Positions 1 through 7,734 of a stretch of 58,383 bases of DNA are shown here, piece by piece; the stretch's first letter is position 1, and every line of letters starts with the position of its first letter. Location: assembly GCA_022706685.1 (NCBI GenBank), contig JAKJCA010000011.1, positions 1-58,383 on the forward strand, written 5' to 3'. Made by a program: the position numbers and the translations under genes. Origin of the DNA: Bacillota bacterium (lineage in GTDB: Bacteria; Bacillota; Clostridia; Oscillospirales; Acutalibacteraceae). A model generated the notes under the pieces. The model was not told the DNA's origin. It saw only the letters and a list, made by a program, of their open reading frames with translations, and did not search any database.

Positions 1-629
1 ACGGCCCTGCCGATGCCGAGAATGACGGCGGCCGTAATACCCGACTTCGCCGCGGGCAGAACGGTGAAAAAAATACCCCGCTCTTTGCTTGCGCCGAGGG
101 CCCGGGCGCCTTCGTAATAATGTTCCGGCACGGCCCGGATGGCCGCCTCGGAAATGCCGATAACCGTCGGCAGTATCATGATGCCGAGCACCAGCGAAGC
201 GGCGAGCATGCTGGCGCCGCTGACGGCGAAAGCGTTGCGTATCGCGGGCACGATGACCATCAAGCCGAAAAAGCCGTACACGACGGAGGGAATACCCGCC
301 AGCAGGTTCACGGCCGGTTTCAGGACGCCGTAAAGCCGTTTGGGACAGTACCATGCCATAAAGACCGCGGTCATGATGCCCAAGGGCACGCCGACGACGA
401 CGGCGCCGGCGGTCACGTAGATACTGCCGACGATCATCGGCAGTATGCCGAAGATGCCGCTGAGCGGCTTCCATGTCCTGCCCAGCAGGAAGTTCAGCAC
501 GCCGATTTCCTTCATCGCGGGGATTCCTTTGGCGAACAGAAAGATGCAAATCAGCGCGACCGCCACCACGGAAATGCAGGCGCACAGGAAAAAGACGGCG
601 CGCATCCCCTCTTCTTTGATTTTCTTCAT
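1..629 (-). CDS. pstC: Phosphate ABC transporter permease PstC (3' end beyond window)
   Basis: Integral membrane permease of the high-affinity phosphate importer. Translating the minus strand from the ATG at 629 gives 209 codons open to the left edge, so the C-terminus is missing. The protein begins MKKIKEEGMR, followed by a hydrophobic segment and then several more membrane segments. The family signature region ending in EGARALGAS, the loop that contacts the ATPase, lies near the window edge. A good ribosome site (AAAGGGGAG) precedes the ATG. It lies 97 bp downstream of pstS on the same strand, the usual pst order, so pstA and pstB are expected beyond the left edge. Identification is confident from the conserved permease motifs and gene order. 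Confidence 0.9.
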   Translation of the reverse strand, partial: MKKIKEEGMRAVFFLCACISVVAVALICIFLFAKGIPAMKEIGVLNFLLGRTWKPLSGIFGILPMIVGSIYVTAGAVVVGVPLGIMTAVFMAWYCPKRLYGVLKPAVNLLAGIPSVVYGFFGLMVIVPAIRNAFAVSGASMLAASLVLGIMILPTVIGISEAAIRAVPEHYYEGARALGASKERGIFFTVLPAAKSGITAAVILGIGRA

Positions 630-653
630 CGGCACTCCCCTTTCCTGTGAAAC

Positions 654-703
654 GGGCCGTTTCAACGGCTCGGGCGGCAAAGAACCTGATGTCCTTTGCC
701 GCC
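654..703 (-). promoter_or_regulatory. Two stem-loops between pstS and pstC
   Basis: A 10-bp perfect stem pairs GGCGGCAAAG (673-682) with CTTTGCCGCC (694-703), and a second hairpin (GCCGTT/AACGGC) follows at 654-672. Neither is followed by a U-run on the minus strand. In pst operons a hairpin here commonly protects the pstS message or partly terminates, giving more binding protein than permease. The structure is seen in the sequence; the attenuator or processing role is inferred. Confidence 0.55.
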
Positions 704-726
704 GGTTTTCACTGTTCGCCGGCGTT

Positions 727-1599
727 TCAGGCGCCGATGTCCGACCACTTGACGATGGTTCCCGTGTAGATGCCCTTGACCTGTTCGGATGTCAGGCCGG
801 TAAAGGTGTTCCCGTTGTTGACGATGACCGCGATGCCGTCGGTAGCGATTTTTGTCGAGGTCAGGCCTTTTTCAATCTCGCTGTCCTTGAGTTCGCGCGA
901 AGCCATGCCGATGTCGCAGATGCCCTCGGCCGTGCTGGTCATCCCGGTGGTGGAATCGCTCTCCTGAATTTCGATGGTGACGTTGGCGTTGACCTTCTGA
1001 TAAGCTTCCTTGAGTTTTTCCATCAGGGGTGTCACGGAGGAGGAACCGGCGACGACGATTTTGCCCGACGGCTTCGCCGAGGTGAACGCGGCCGTCCCTT
1101 CCAGCGGAATGTAGCCTTTCTCCGACACGACTTTCTGGCCGTCGGACGAAAGGATGAACTTCATGAAATCGTCCGCCGCCGGGGAAAGCGCGCCTTTGGT
1201 CGCCACGTTGAACGGCCGTGAGATTTTGTAGGTTCCGTTGATGACGTTTGCCGCCGTCGCTTCGGCGCCGTCGATTTTCAGCGCTTTGACGGTGTCGTTG
1301 AGCGCCCCGAGCGAGACATAGCCGATGGCATAGGGGTTTTCGGCGACGTTGGTCAGCACGGTGCCCGTGCTGCTGTTGATATCCGCGCTGTCGATGGTAT
1401 GGTCGATTTTGTTGCCGCTTGCGTCCTTTTCTTCGATGCCGAACAGTTCGATGAACGCAGCGCGGGTCCCCGAGCCTTCTTCGCGCGAGATGACCGTAAT
1501 GGCGCTGTCAAGTTTGAAGCCTTTACCGCCGGCGGCGCACGCCGCGAAGACCGCCATCGCCAGCACAACCGCCGCAACCAGGATAACCGCTTTTTTCAT
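727..1599 (-). CDS. pstS: Phosphate-binding lipoprotein PstS, permuted domain order
   Basis: Periplasmic-type substrate-binding protein that captures phosphate for PstC/PstA. The 290-residue product starts with a lipoprotein signal (VFAAC, lipidated Cys about residue 21). The domain order is rotated: the segment with ITVISREEGSGTR, usually in the second half of PstS, comes directly after the signal. The usual N-terminal half (VAGSSSVTP, ESDSTTGM, DIGMASRELK) follows, and the protein ends at VKWSDIG. I recall similarly ordered homologues in Clostridia, so this is probably a lineage feature, not an assembly error. The start has a GGAG ribosome site, and a PHO-box-like repeat lies upstream at 1657-1696. 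Confidence 0.9.
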   Translation of the reverse strand: MKKAVILVAAVVLAMAVFAACAAGGKGFKLDSAITVISREEGSGTRAAFIELFGIEEKDASGNKIDHTIDSADINSSTGTVLTNVAENPYAIGYVSLGALNDTVKALKIDGAEATAANVINGTYKISRPFNVATKGALSPAADDFMKFILSSDGQKVVSEKGYIPLEGTAAFTSAKPSGKIVVAGSSSVTPLMEKLKEAYQKVNANVTIEIQESDSTTGMTSTAEGICDIGMASRELKDSEIEKGLTSTKIATDGIAVIVNNGNTFTGLTSEQVKGIYTGTIVKWSDIGA

Positions 1600-1656
1600 A
1601 ACCCTTTTCTCCTTCAGAACGTTTTGTTAGTGTGTGCCTTCAGGATAAATCACCTG

Positions 1657-1696
1657 TGTTAATTCTGAAAGAAGGGTTGTGTTAAATCCTCGTAAA
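1657..1696 (-). promoter_or_regulatory. Putative PhoP (PHO box) site upstream of pstS
   Basis: On the minus strand there are three hexamers in one orientation: TTTACG (1691-1696), TTAACA (1680-1685) and TTAACA (1657-1662), with starts 11 and 23 bp apart, one and about two helical turns. This matches the known Gram-positive PhoP pattern of TT(A/T/C)ACA repeats with an 11-bp period. The site ends about 58 bp before the pstS start. Phosphate-starvation control is inferred from motif and position. Confidence 0.5.
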
Positions 1697-1700
1697 GTTA

Positions 1701-2231
1701 TCAAAGGAAGAACTCCTTGCCCAGGGCGGCCAGCTGCTCGAGGTCCGCGGGTTTCATCTCCCCGGGGTCGCCCGCCGAATAGAAACGCCTGAAACAAAAA
1801 GACCAGCCGAAATATTCGCACATCTGTTCAAACTGCGAGGCGATGGTTTCATACTGCCTGTCGTGCGTGCCGGCTCCGCCGACCAGGATGAGCCCGACGC
1901 GTTTGTTCGTGCCGCGAAGGACCGGGTCCTTGGAATAGAGTTTGTCGATGATCTGTTTGAGCTGGCTGGTTACGCCCCAGCAGTACACGGGCGAGGCGAA
2001 CACAATGTTTTGCGCCTCAAAAATATCTTCGACCGCCCCGGCGGTGTCGTCGTCGATAACACAGCGGTTATGGTTGGCGCGGCACTTGTCGCAGCCCAGG
2101 CAGCCGCTGAGTTTAAGCTTTACGGCGTCGATGAGTTTCGCGTCCGGCGCTTCACGGCAGAAAGCGGTGGCGGCGTCCCTCGTATTGCCGTTGAGGCGCG
2201 GCGAGCCGTTGATGATAAGGTTGCGGGTCAT
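1701..2231 (-). CDS. NAD(P)H-dependent flavodoxin-fold oxidoreductase
   Basis: Flavodoxin-like FMN reductase of the NADPH-dependent FMN reductase/iron-sulfur flavoprotein group, 176 residues. The N-terminal GSPRLNGNT is the FMN phosphate-binding loop (about residues 9-17). A Cys pair in GCLGCDKC (about 43-50) resembles the cluster-binding motif of iron-sulfur flavoproteins. FASPVYCWG contains the second flavin loop. It probably transfers electrons from NAD(P)H to a small acceptor; the substrate cannot be told. Its ATG overlaps the stop codon of the upstream transporter by 4 bp, so the two are translationally coupled. The ribosome site GGGAGG is strong. Confidence 0.8.
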   Translation of the reverse strand: MTRNLIINGSPRLNGNTRDAATAFCREAPDAKLIDAVKLKLSGCLGCDKCRANHNRCVIDDDTAGAVEDIFEAQNIVFASPVYCWGVTSQLKQIIDKLYSKDPVLRGTNKRVGLILVGGAGTHDRQYETIASQFEQMCEYFGWSFCFRRFYSAGDPGEMKPADLEQLAALGKEFFL

Positions 2232-3847
2232 GATTCTTCCCTCCCTGCGGATGCTTCGGTTTCGGCGATGGCTTTCAGGCGCAGTTCCCTGCGCTCGAGC
2301 AGCTGTTGCATAATCATCTCACGCTTTTTGCCGGTGAAGTCGTAGAAAAACATCGGTATCAGCGTCAAAACCTTGCCCGCCAGAGGGGCGATGGTGAAAA
2401 GGCGGAACAGGTTTTGGGTAATCAGCGGCGTAATCGGGTCGTCGGGGCGGTCGGTCCGGTAGCCGGTACGGATGAGCAGGCGCGCCGCGATGATGCCGAT
2501 GGGCAGGGTAAACAGCCAGTGCGCCAGGCCCGTGATATAGCCGAAGGTGCATTCGTTGCGCTCGCCGGTCTGCCATTCGGAGTAGTCGAGCAGCTCGAGG
2601 TCCATGACGTTGCCGCAGACGTTGAGGCCGAACATCCAGCCGTCCCAGTGGTAACAGAACATCTGAATCCAGTAACGGCGCTGCCTGGGCAGTTGAAAAA
2701 ACAGGCCGGACAGGCTGACAAAGGAAACCAGGCTGCCCGCCAGATACCACAGCATTTGGAAAATGACAAGCTTTTTGTCGGAAAAACGTTTTCTCAGCGC
2801 CGGAGTCAGTGAAAGGGAAATCAGCGAGGGGATCGTCTGCGTCAGCGAGAAAATGAAAAATAGCATGCCCAGGCTCGGCTGGTAGCTGTGGCCGCCGGGG
2901 AAATGGATCGTGATGCCCTGGTAGTATTTGGTGACGATGAGCGAATAAGCCGAGCCGGAGAGGCCCGCCCACGCCCCGAGCATACCCGATACTTTTTTCA
3001 GGACGAGTGGTTTGTTTTTCACAATCGCCTTGCCGACGCTCAGAAAACTGGCGAAAAACTCCTTCAAGCCGCCGGCAGGCCCTTCGGCGCTTTTTTCCGG
3101 CGCGGGGATGCGCACCTGCCTGACGGCGTTGAATACCAGCGCCACCGTCACCGCGACGGCGGTAAACAGGATATTGCCGTAAAAATAGAAATAGGCGTTG
3201 GCGGAGTTGGAGCCTTTTTCGTAAGGGACAATACTGCCGAACAGCAGAATTACCAGCGACATCACGGGTCCCGTCAGGGAGCCCGCCCCGCTGCCAATGG
3301 TGTTGTTGATGGTGCCGAGGATGCCCCTTTCGCGGGAACTCGGCGTCATGCGGATGCCCAGAATGCTCTGCGCGTTGGCCAGATACGGCCCGATGATCGA
3401 CCCGATGACGCCCAGTGTCGAAACATAGGCAATCTTTCCCGCGTCCGACATTGAGGGGAAAAAGAAGGCGATGGGCACCGAGCCGAGAATCCCCAGCACC
3501 GCAGCAGGCACGGCGAGTGTGTAAACTGTTCTTTTATGGTTGGTCATCCTGTCGGAAATACGGGCGGCGAAGAGGTTGTAAACCTGCATGAAAACGCTCA
3601 TTGCCGTACCGACTTTGGCGAGGTTGACGTAGGACTGCGGCTTGAGCTTCAGGAAGATGGTATTGACCATCCCGCCCCAGACGCTCAGCGCCCCTTTCAG
3701 GCCGTCGGAACCCGTCGCCAGGGCGCTGAAGATATATTCCGCCAGGGTGAGGTACTTTTTATTATCCGGGCTGTTGGCGGCCGGCTGCGTTTCGCCGGCG
3801 TCCGCCGTTTGATCGCCCTGCGCGGCCGCGGTGCGCTCCTCTTGCAT
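2228..3847 (-). CDS. GPH/MFS-type sugar (glycoside-cation) symporter
   Basis: Twelve-helix secondary transporter of the major facilitator superfamily, closest in style to the glycoside-pentoside-hexuronide/melibiose family. I place the start at ATG 3847 (MQEERTAAAQ), giving 539 residues, because AAAGAGGTG precedes it; the frame is open for 22 codons further upstream without a ribosome site. An acidic, polar N-terminal tail of about 35 residues leads into the first helix (YIFSALATG). Motifs such as ARISDRMTN between helices 2 and 3 suit this family. It overlaps the flavodoxin-like gene by 4 bp. The substrate is unknown; sugar uptake is inferred from the family and from nearby glycosidases. Confidence 0.8.
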   Translation of the reverse strand: MQEERTAAAQGDQTADAGETQPAANSPDNKKYLTLAEYIFSALATGSDGLKGALSVWGGMVNTIFLKLKPQSYVNLAKVGTAMSVFMQVYNLFAARISDRMTNHKRTVYTLAVPAAVLGILGSVPIAFFFPSMSDAGKIAYVSTLGVIGSIIGPYLANAQSILGIRMTPSSRERGILGTINNTIGSGAGSLTGPVMSLVILLFGSIVPYEKGSNSANAYFYFYGNILFTAVAVTVALVFNAVRQVRIPAPEKSAEGPAGGLKEFFASFLSVGKAIVKNKPLVLKKVSGMLGAWAGLSGSAYSLIVTKYYQGITIHFPGGHSYQPSLGMLFFIFSLTQTIPSLISLSLTPALRKRFSDKKLVIFQMLWYLAGSLVSFVSLSGLFFQLPRQRRYWIQMFCYHWDGWMFGLNVCGNVMDLELLDYSEWQTGERNECTFGYITGLAHWLFTLPIGIIAARLLIRTGYRTDRPDDPITPLITQNLFRLFTIAPLAGKVLTLIPMFFYDFTGKKREMIMQQLLERRELRLKAIAETEASAGREES

Positions 3848-4021
3848 AAAACACCTCTTTGCGTCGGTTGGCCGGTCTGCCGCCGGCTTACAGAGGCCTA
3901 AGGGGGACGCCAACGAATGATAAAACGGTACAATCTTTTCTGACTATAACACAAAACCGCCGGCGAAAAAAGACTCGGAGAGCGCCTCCGCCGCGTTTTC
4001 GGGATTCCCCGGCGGAAATCC

Positions 4022-4051
4022 TTGACAAGCGGCCGCCCGCGGGAACACAAT
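4022..4051 (+). promoter_or_regulatory. Candidate promoter for the DUF1080 gene
   Basis: A perfect TTGACA (4022-4027) is followed after 18 bp by CACAAT (4046-4051), a weak -10. It lies 38 bp before the preferred start at 4089. The -35 is convincing; the -10 is not. Confidence 0.4.
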
Positions 4052-4088
4052 AGTGTCGGTGAAAAACACGCGAAAGGAATGGCTGGGA

Positions 4089-4679
4089 ATGGACAAGAGT
4101 AAAAAAATCGTGCTTTTTGACGGCACAAGCCTGGACGGCTGGGCGAAACGCGACGGCAGCGCAGCCGAATGGGCTCTGGAGGACGGCATCATGACCGTCA
4201 CGCGCGGCGACATTGTTTCCAAGGCGGTCTTTGGCGACGCGCTGCTGCATGTGGAGTTCAGGGAACCCGACATGCCGGAGGAAACGGGCCAGGGCAAAGG
4301 CAACAGCGGCGTTTATGTCCACGGCTGTTACGAGATTCAAGTGCTCGATTCCTACGGCGTCGAAAAACCCAATAAGGGCGACTGCGCCGCGATCTATGAC
4401 ATGTACGCGCCGCTGATGAACGCCTGCAAGCCCGCCATGGAATGGCAGACTTACGACATCCTGATCCGCGCGCCGAGATTCGGTTTGTTGGGTAAAGTTA
4501 AAGAAAACGCCATTATCTCCGTATTCCATAACGGCCTGCCCGTGCACAACAACGCCGTTCTGCCGCGCGCCACGCCGGGCGGCTTGACGGACAAGCCCGT
4601 CGCCGAAGGGCATCTGATGCTTCAGGACCACGGCAACCCGGTCAGTTACCGCAACATCTGGGTGCTGAAACTCGACTGA
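4089..4679 (+). CDS. DUF1080 / 3-keto-disaccharide hydrolase-domain protein
   Basis: Single-domain beta-sandwich protein of the DUF1080 family, 196 residues. The signature LFDGTSLDGW is at residues 9-18, and NSGVYVHGCYEIQVLD is the conserved second strand region, followed by the usual W-containing core. Members occur in polysaccharide-using bacteria, where related proteins act on 3-keto-glycosides. No signal peptide is seen, so a cytoplasmic location is likely. The ATG at 4089 is preferred; an in-frame GTG at 4053 would add 12 residues. The last 76 bp are duplicated at 6364-6439, after the next gene. The closing residues HGNPVSYRNIWVLKLD are typical of family C-termini. Confidence 0.8.
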   Translation: MDKSKKIVLFDGTSLDGWAKRDGSAAEWALEDGIMTVTRGDIVSKAVFGDALLHVEFREPDMPEETGQGKGNSGVYVHGCYEIQVLDSYGVEKPNKGDCAAIYDMYAPLMNACKPAMEWQTYDILIRAPRFGLLGKVKENAIISVFHNGLPVHNNAVLPRATPGGLTDKPVAEGHLMLQDHGNPVSYRNIWVLKLD

Positions 4680-4701
4680 TAAAAGGAAAATTCCGCCAAT
4701 A

Positions 4702-4739
4702 AAAACAGCCGCAGGCGTTGTGCGCTCTGCAGCTGTTTC
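4702..4739 (+). terminator. Stem-loop after the DUF1080 gene
   Basis: AAACAGCCGCAG pairs with CTGCAGCTGTTT with one mismatch around a 12-nt loop, 22 bp after the stop codon. No long U-run follows, so termination would be weak or factor-dependent. Confidence 0.4.
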
Positions 4740-4862
4740 ATTATGCCCGTCTGTGCGGTTCAAGCGGCTTTTGACGATACGGCACTACCGTTTATTTGCT
4801 CCCTGCTCCGGGATCATTTGCTAATTGAATGAATATTCTTATAAGTATAGTTATAATAATTG

Positions 4863-4891
4863 TTGACAAAGATAAAAGTTAGACGTACAAT
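4863..4891 (+). promoter_or_regulatory. Strong sigma-A promoter for the DUF4143 ATPase
   Basis: TTGACA (4863-4868), a 17-bp spacer, and TACAAT (4886-4891) lie in an AT-rich stretch. The ATPase start is at 4910, so the leader is only about 12 nt. Confidence 0.75.
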
Positions 4892-4909
4892 TCTTTTGAG
4901 GTGATCAGC

Positions 4910-6358
4910 ATGGCTATCACAACCAAAGAAGGCATACTCAAAGTATTATCCGCATTCAACCCCTGGTGGAAAACGGGTTCGGTAAACGCCGGTTTTTCAA
5001 AAGAGTACAAGCGGTTTGCTTACCATGAGGCGGTCAAACGCATTGAGCAAAAGGATATCAGGAGAAATATCATCCTGACCGGCACACGGCGCGTCGGGAA
5101 AACAACCATTCAATATCAAATGATAGAGACGCTTCTGCAGCGCGGTATCCCCGCGCAGCGAATCGTTTTTATATCCATGGACCATCCTATTCTGAAATTA
5201 AGCGGCCTCAATGAGATTCTGGATTGTTATCATGAAAATATTTACGCGAAACAGGATGCGTATTACTTTTTCGATGAAATCCAGTATGCCGCCGATTGGG
5301 ATAAGTGGTTAAAAACCATTTATGACCTGCAGCCGGAAACAAAAGTGATAGCGACCGGTTCCGCAAGCCCGGTTTTATTGAAAGGGAGTTCGGAAAGCGG
5401 CGCCGGCAGATGGAGTGTTATCCAGGTGCCGACTCTGTCCTTTTATGAATACTGTTCTTTGCTTGGCATCAACGATATCGAACTGGATGCGTCGGTACGC
5501 CCCACAGGCCTTATTCAAATGACACAACAAGAGCGTACGGGCATTATGATGAAGTTATCCGCGGTCCAGAATCACTTTATCCGATACCTGCAAGTCGGGG
5601 GCTTTCCGGAGCTTGCGCTGTCGTCGAACGACCTGATGGCACAGCAAATCATGCGCGAAGATGTGGTGGATAAGGTCTTAAAGCGGGATCTGCCCTCGCT
5701 GTACAACATCCGAAACACGACGGAACTGGAACGGATTTTTCTGTATCTGTGCAACGTATCCTCCAACATCGTTTCCATTGAAGCGATCGCAAAGGAACTC
5801 AACGGGGTTTCCCGTCCAACGGTTGAGAATTATATCCGATACCTTGAAAGCGCCAATTTGATCTATCTGAGCTACCCCATTGAAATGGGCGGGCGCAAGG
5901 TACTGAAATCGAGCCCGAAAATTTATATCGCCGACGCCGCAATCAGAAACGCTGTGTTGATGGACGACGACATCTTGACCGAGCCCGAGGAGATGGGCAA
6001 AATGGTTGAAACAGCCGTTTATAAGCATGTGGCGGCGTTTTATTACCAAATGGCAGCGAGGGTCGGTTACTATCGCGGCGGCAAAAAAAGCAAAGAAATC
6101 GACATCGTCGTTGACTATCCCAATATCAAAAATATTTTAGTGGAAGTAAAATATCGCGAGCAGGCGCCGATTAACGACGACGACGCCATTTGCGAACTCG
6201 GCGCGGAAGCCGGCGCGGCCATTGTGGTCACGAAGCGTTTTGATGATTACGGCATTCATACGACGCCAAGCCGCAACAAACTTTTAAGAATCCCCGCTTT
6301 TGCGTTTCTCTATCTATTGGGGCATGCCGAGAAAAACGGATACAAGGGCGTTGAATAA
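4910..6358 (+). CDS. AAA-type ATPase with C-terminal DUF4143 domain
   Basis: A P-loop ATPase of 482 residues in the widespread DUF4143 family, whose cellular role is poorly defined. Walker A is GTRRVGKT (about 58-65) and Walker B is YYFFDEIQ (about 115), followed by a sensor-like IATGSAS. A winged-helix-like segment (SIEAIAKELNGVSRPTVENYIRYLESANLI, quoted in parts: IAKELNGVS, YIRYLESANL) precedes the C-terminal nuclease-like fold with EIDIVVDY and ILVEVKYR, which carry the D and ExK residues of PD-(D/E)xK proteins. I use ATG 4910 because GAGGTGATC sits 7-8 bp upstream; GTG 4901 would bury it. Such genes are often mobile accessory genes. The duplicated flank suggests it was inserted here. Confidence 0.85.
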   Translation: MAITTKEGILKVLSAFNPWWKTGSVNAGFSKEYKRFAYHEAVKRIEQKDIRRNIILTGTRRVGKTTIQYQMIETLLQRGIPAQRIVFISMDHPILKLSGLNEILDCYHENIYAKQDAYYFFDEIQYAADWDKWLKTIYDLQPETKVIATGSASPVLLKGSSESGAGRWSVIQVPTLSFYEYCSLLGINDIELDASVRPTGLIQMTQQERTGIMMKLSAVQNHFIRYLQVGGFPELALSSNDLMAQQIMREDVVDKVLKRDLPSLYNIRNTTELERIFLYLCNVSSNIVSIEAIAKELNGVSRPTVENYIRYLESANLIYLSYPIEMGGRKVLKSSPKIYIADAAIRNAVLMDDDILTEPEEMGKMVETAVYKHVAAFYYQMAARVGYYRGGKKSKEIDIVVDYPNIKNILVEVKYREQAPINDDDAICELGAEAGAAIVVTKRFDDYGIHTTPSRNKLLRIPAFAFLYLLGHAEKNGYKGVE

Positions 6359-6363
6359 TGTTT

Positions 6364-6439
6364 CGAAGGGCCTCCGATGCTCCGGGACCACGGCAACACG
6401 GTCAGTTACCGCAACATCCGGGTTCTGAAACTCGACTGA
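6364..6439 (+). pseudogene. Duplicated 3' end of the DUF1080 gene
   Basis: These 76 bp match 4604-4679, the last 25 codons of the DUF1080 gene including its stop, with 7 substitutions and no gaps. The copy starts 5 bp after the ATPase stop codon. Sequence beyond the stop differs between copies. The fragment has no start, so it is a relic, either of a second DUF1080 gene or of the insertion that brought in the ATPase. Confidence 0.85.
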
Positions 6440-6463
6440 AAACGACGAAATACAACAACGGTA

Positions 6464-6501
6464 CAGCCGGCTCCGCCATCGGACGGGGCCGGCTGCTTTT
6501 T
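6464..6501 (+). terminator. Rho-independent terminator after the ATPase/relic
   Basis: CAGCCGGCTCCG (6464-6475) pairs over 12 bp, with one G-U pair, with CGGGGCCGGCTG (6484-6495) and is followed by CTTTTTG. Confidence 0.85.
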
Positions 6502-6537
6502 GATGTTAACGGTTGAATGTTGCCCGCTTCGCGGATA

Positions 6538-7719
6538 TTACAGCATCTCGATGGCGCCCGCTGCGCCCATGCCGGCGCCGATGCACATGGTGATCAGGCC
6601 GTACTTGCCGCCCGTATCCTGCAGATAGGAAAGCGCTTTGCACGTCAGGATAGCGCCGGTTGCGCCGAGCGGATGGCCCAGGGCGATCGCGCCGCCGCGG
6701 GGGTTGACCTTTTCGGGGTCCAAGCCGAGCTGGTCGATACAGATGAGCGACTGCACCGCGAAGGCCTCGTTGAGCTCGATGACGTCGAACTGGTCAATTT
6801 CCATGCCGATTCTGTTGAGCAGTTTCGGCACCGCGTACACGGGGCCGATACCCATCATCTCCGGCGAAACGCCCGCCACCGCGTAACCCAGGAACTTCGC
6901 GATGGGCTTAATTCCCAGTTCGGCGGCCTTGTCGGCGGACATCATCACGACAAAACCGACGCCGTCGTTCATCGGCGAGGAGTTGCCCGCGGTGACCGAG
7001 CCGTTCTCTTTGAACGCGGCGGGCAGTTTGGCCATCTCCTCGTAGGAGGTGTCGTGTTTGACGCACTCGTCTTCTTTCATGATGTCAATGTTGCCGTCTT
7101 TGTCGGTATAGGTGACGGGGATAATCTCCTTCTTGAAGGCGCCTTCCTTCTGCGCTTTGGAAGCCCTCTGATGGCTGCGCAGAGCGAATTTGTCCATCTC
7201 CTCGCGCGGGACGTCGAACATATCCGTCAGCACTTCCGCCGTCGTGCCCATCGCCAGGTAGCAGGCGGCCCTCTCTTTGAAAATCTTCGGGTCGAGCGCC
7301 GTCAGGTCCAGCACCGTCATGGGGCACATGGACATCGACTCGACGCCTCCGGCGACGATGATATCCGCCTGGTCGGCCATGATTTCGTTGGCCGCGAAGG
7401 CGATGCTCTGCAGTCCGGAGGAGCAGAAACGGCTGACCGTCACGCCGCAGACCTCGTCGGTCAGCTCCGGGCGCTCGAGGCCGGCGCGGATGACGATGAT
7501 TCTCGCCATGTTCAGGCCCTGCACGTCCTCGGGGGTCGAGCAGCCGACGATGACGTCGTCGATTTCGTTCAGCGGCAGGTTCGGCACTTTATCCAGCACG
7601 CCCAGCAGAACCTCGGTTGCCAGTTTGACGGGGTATTCGTTGACCAGGGTGCCCTTCGTCGCTCTGCCGATGGGCGACCTTCCGTAAGCGACAATGACGG
7701 CATCTTTTAAAGTTTTCAT
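6538..7719 (-). CDS. Thiolase (acetyl-CoA C-acyltransferase)
   Basis: Thiolase that cleaves or forms beta-ketoacyl-CoA, 393 residues, the usual length. The acylated cysteine is in SRFCSSGL (Cys 99), the general region NEAFAVQSL follows, and GGAIALGHPLGATG and CIGAGMG near the C-terminus carry the catalytic His and second Cys. The start ATG 7719 has GGAGGA nine bases upstream; an in-frame GTG at 7728 is too close to that site. It is the last gene of a four-gene operon with both CoA-transferase subunits and a ketopantoate-reductase-like protein. The set suggests activation of a 3-keto acid to its CoA ester and thiolytic cleavage to acetyl-CoA, or the reverse. Confidence 0.92.
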   Translation of the reverse strand: MKTLKDAVIVAYGRSPIGRATKGTLVNEYPVKLATEVLLGVLDKVPNLPLNEIDDVIVGCSTPEDVQGLNMARIIVIRAGLERPELTDEVCGVTVSRFCSSGLQSIAFAANEIMADQADIIVAGGVESMSMCPMTVLDLTALDPKIFKERAACYLAMGTTAEVLTDMFDVPREEMDKFALRSHQRASKAQKEGAFKKEIIPVTYTDKDGNIDIMKEDECVKHDTSYEEMAKLPAAFKENGSVTAGNSSPMNDGVGFVVMMSADKAAELGIKPIAKFLGYAVAGVSPEMMGIGPVYAVPKLLNRIGMEIDQFDVIELNEAFAVQSLICIDQLGLDPEKVNPRGGAIALGHPLGATGAILTCKALSYLQDTGGKYGLITMCIGAGMGAAGAIEML

Positions 7720-7734
7720 CGTGTTCACTCCTCC

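Noticed and set aside
3888..4763. A 291-codon minus-strand frame opposite the DUF1080 gene
   Set aside because: Antisense of a clear DUF1080 domain, without a promoter or ribosome site.
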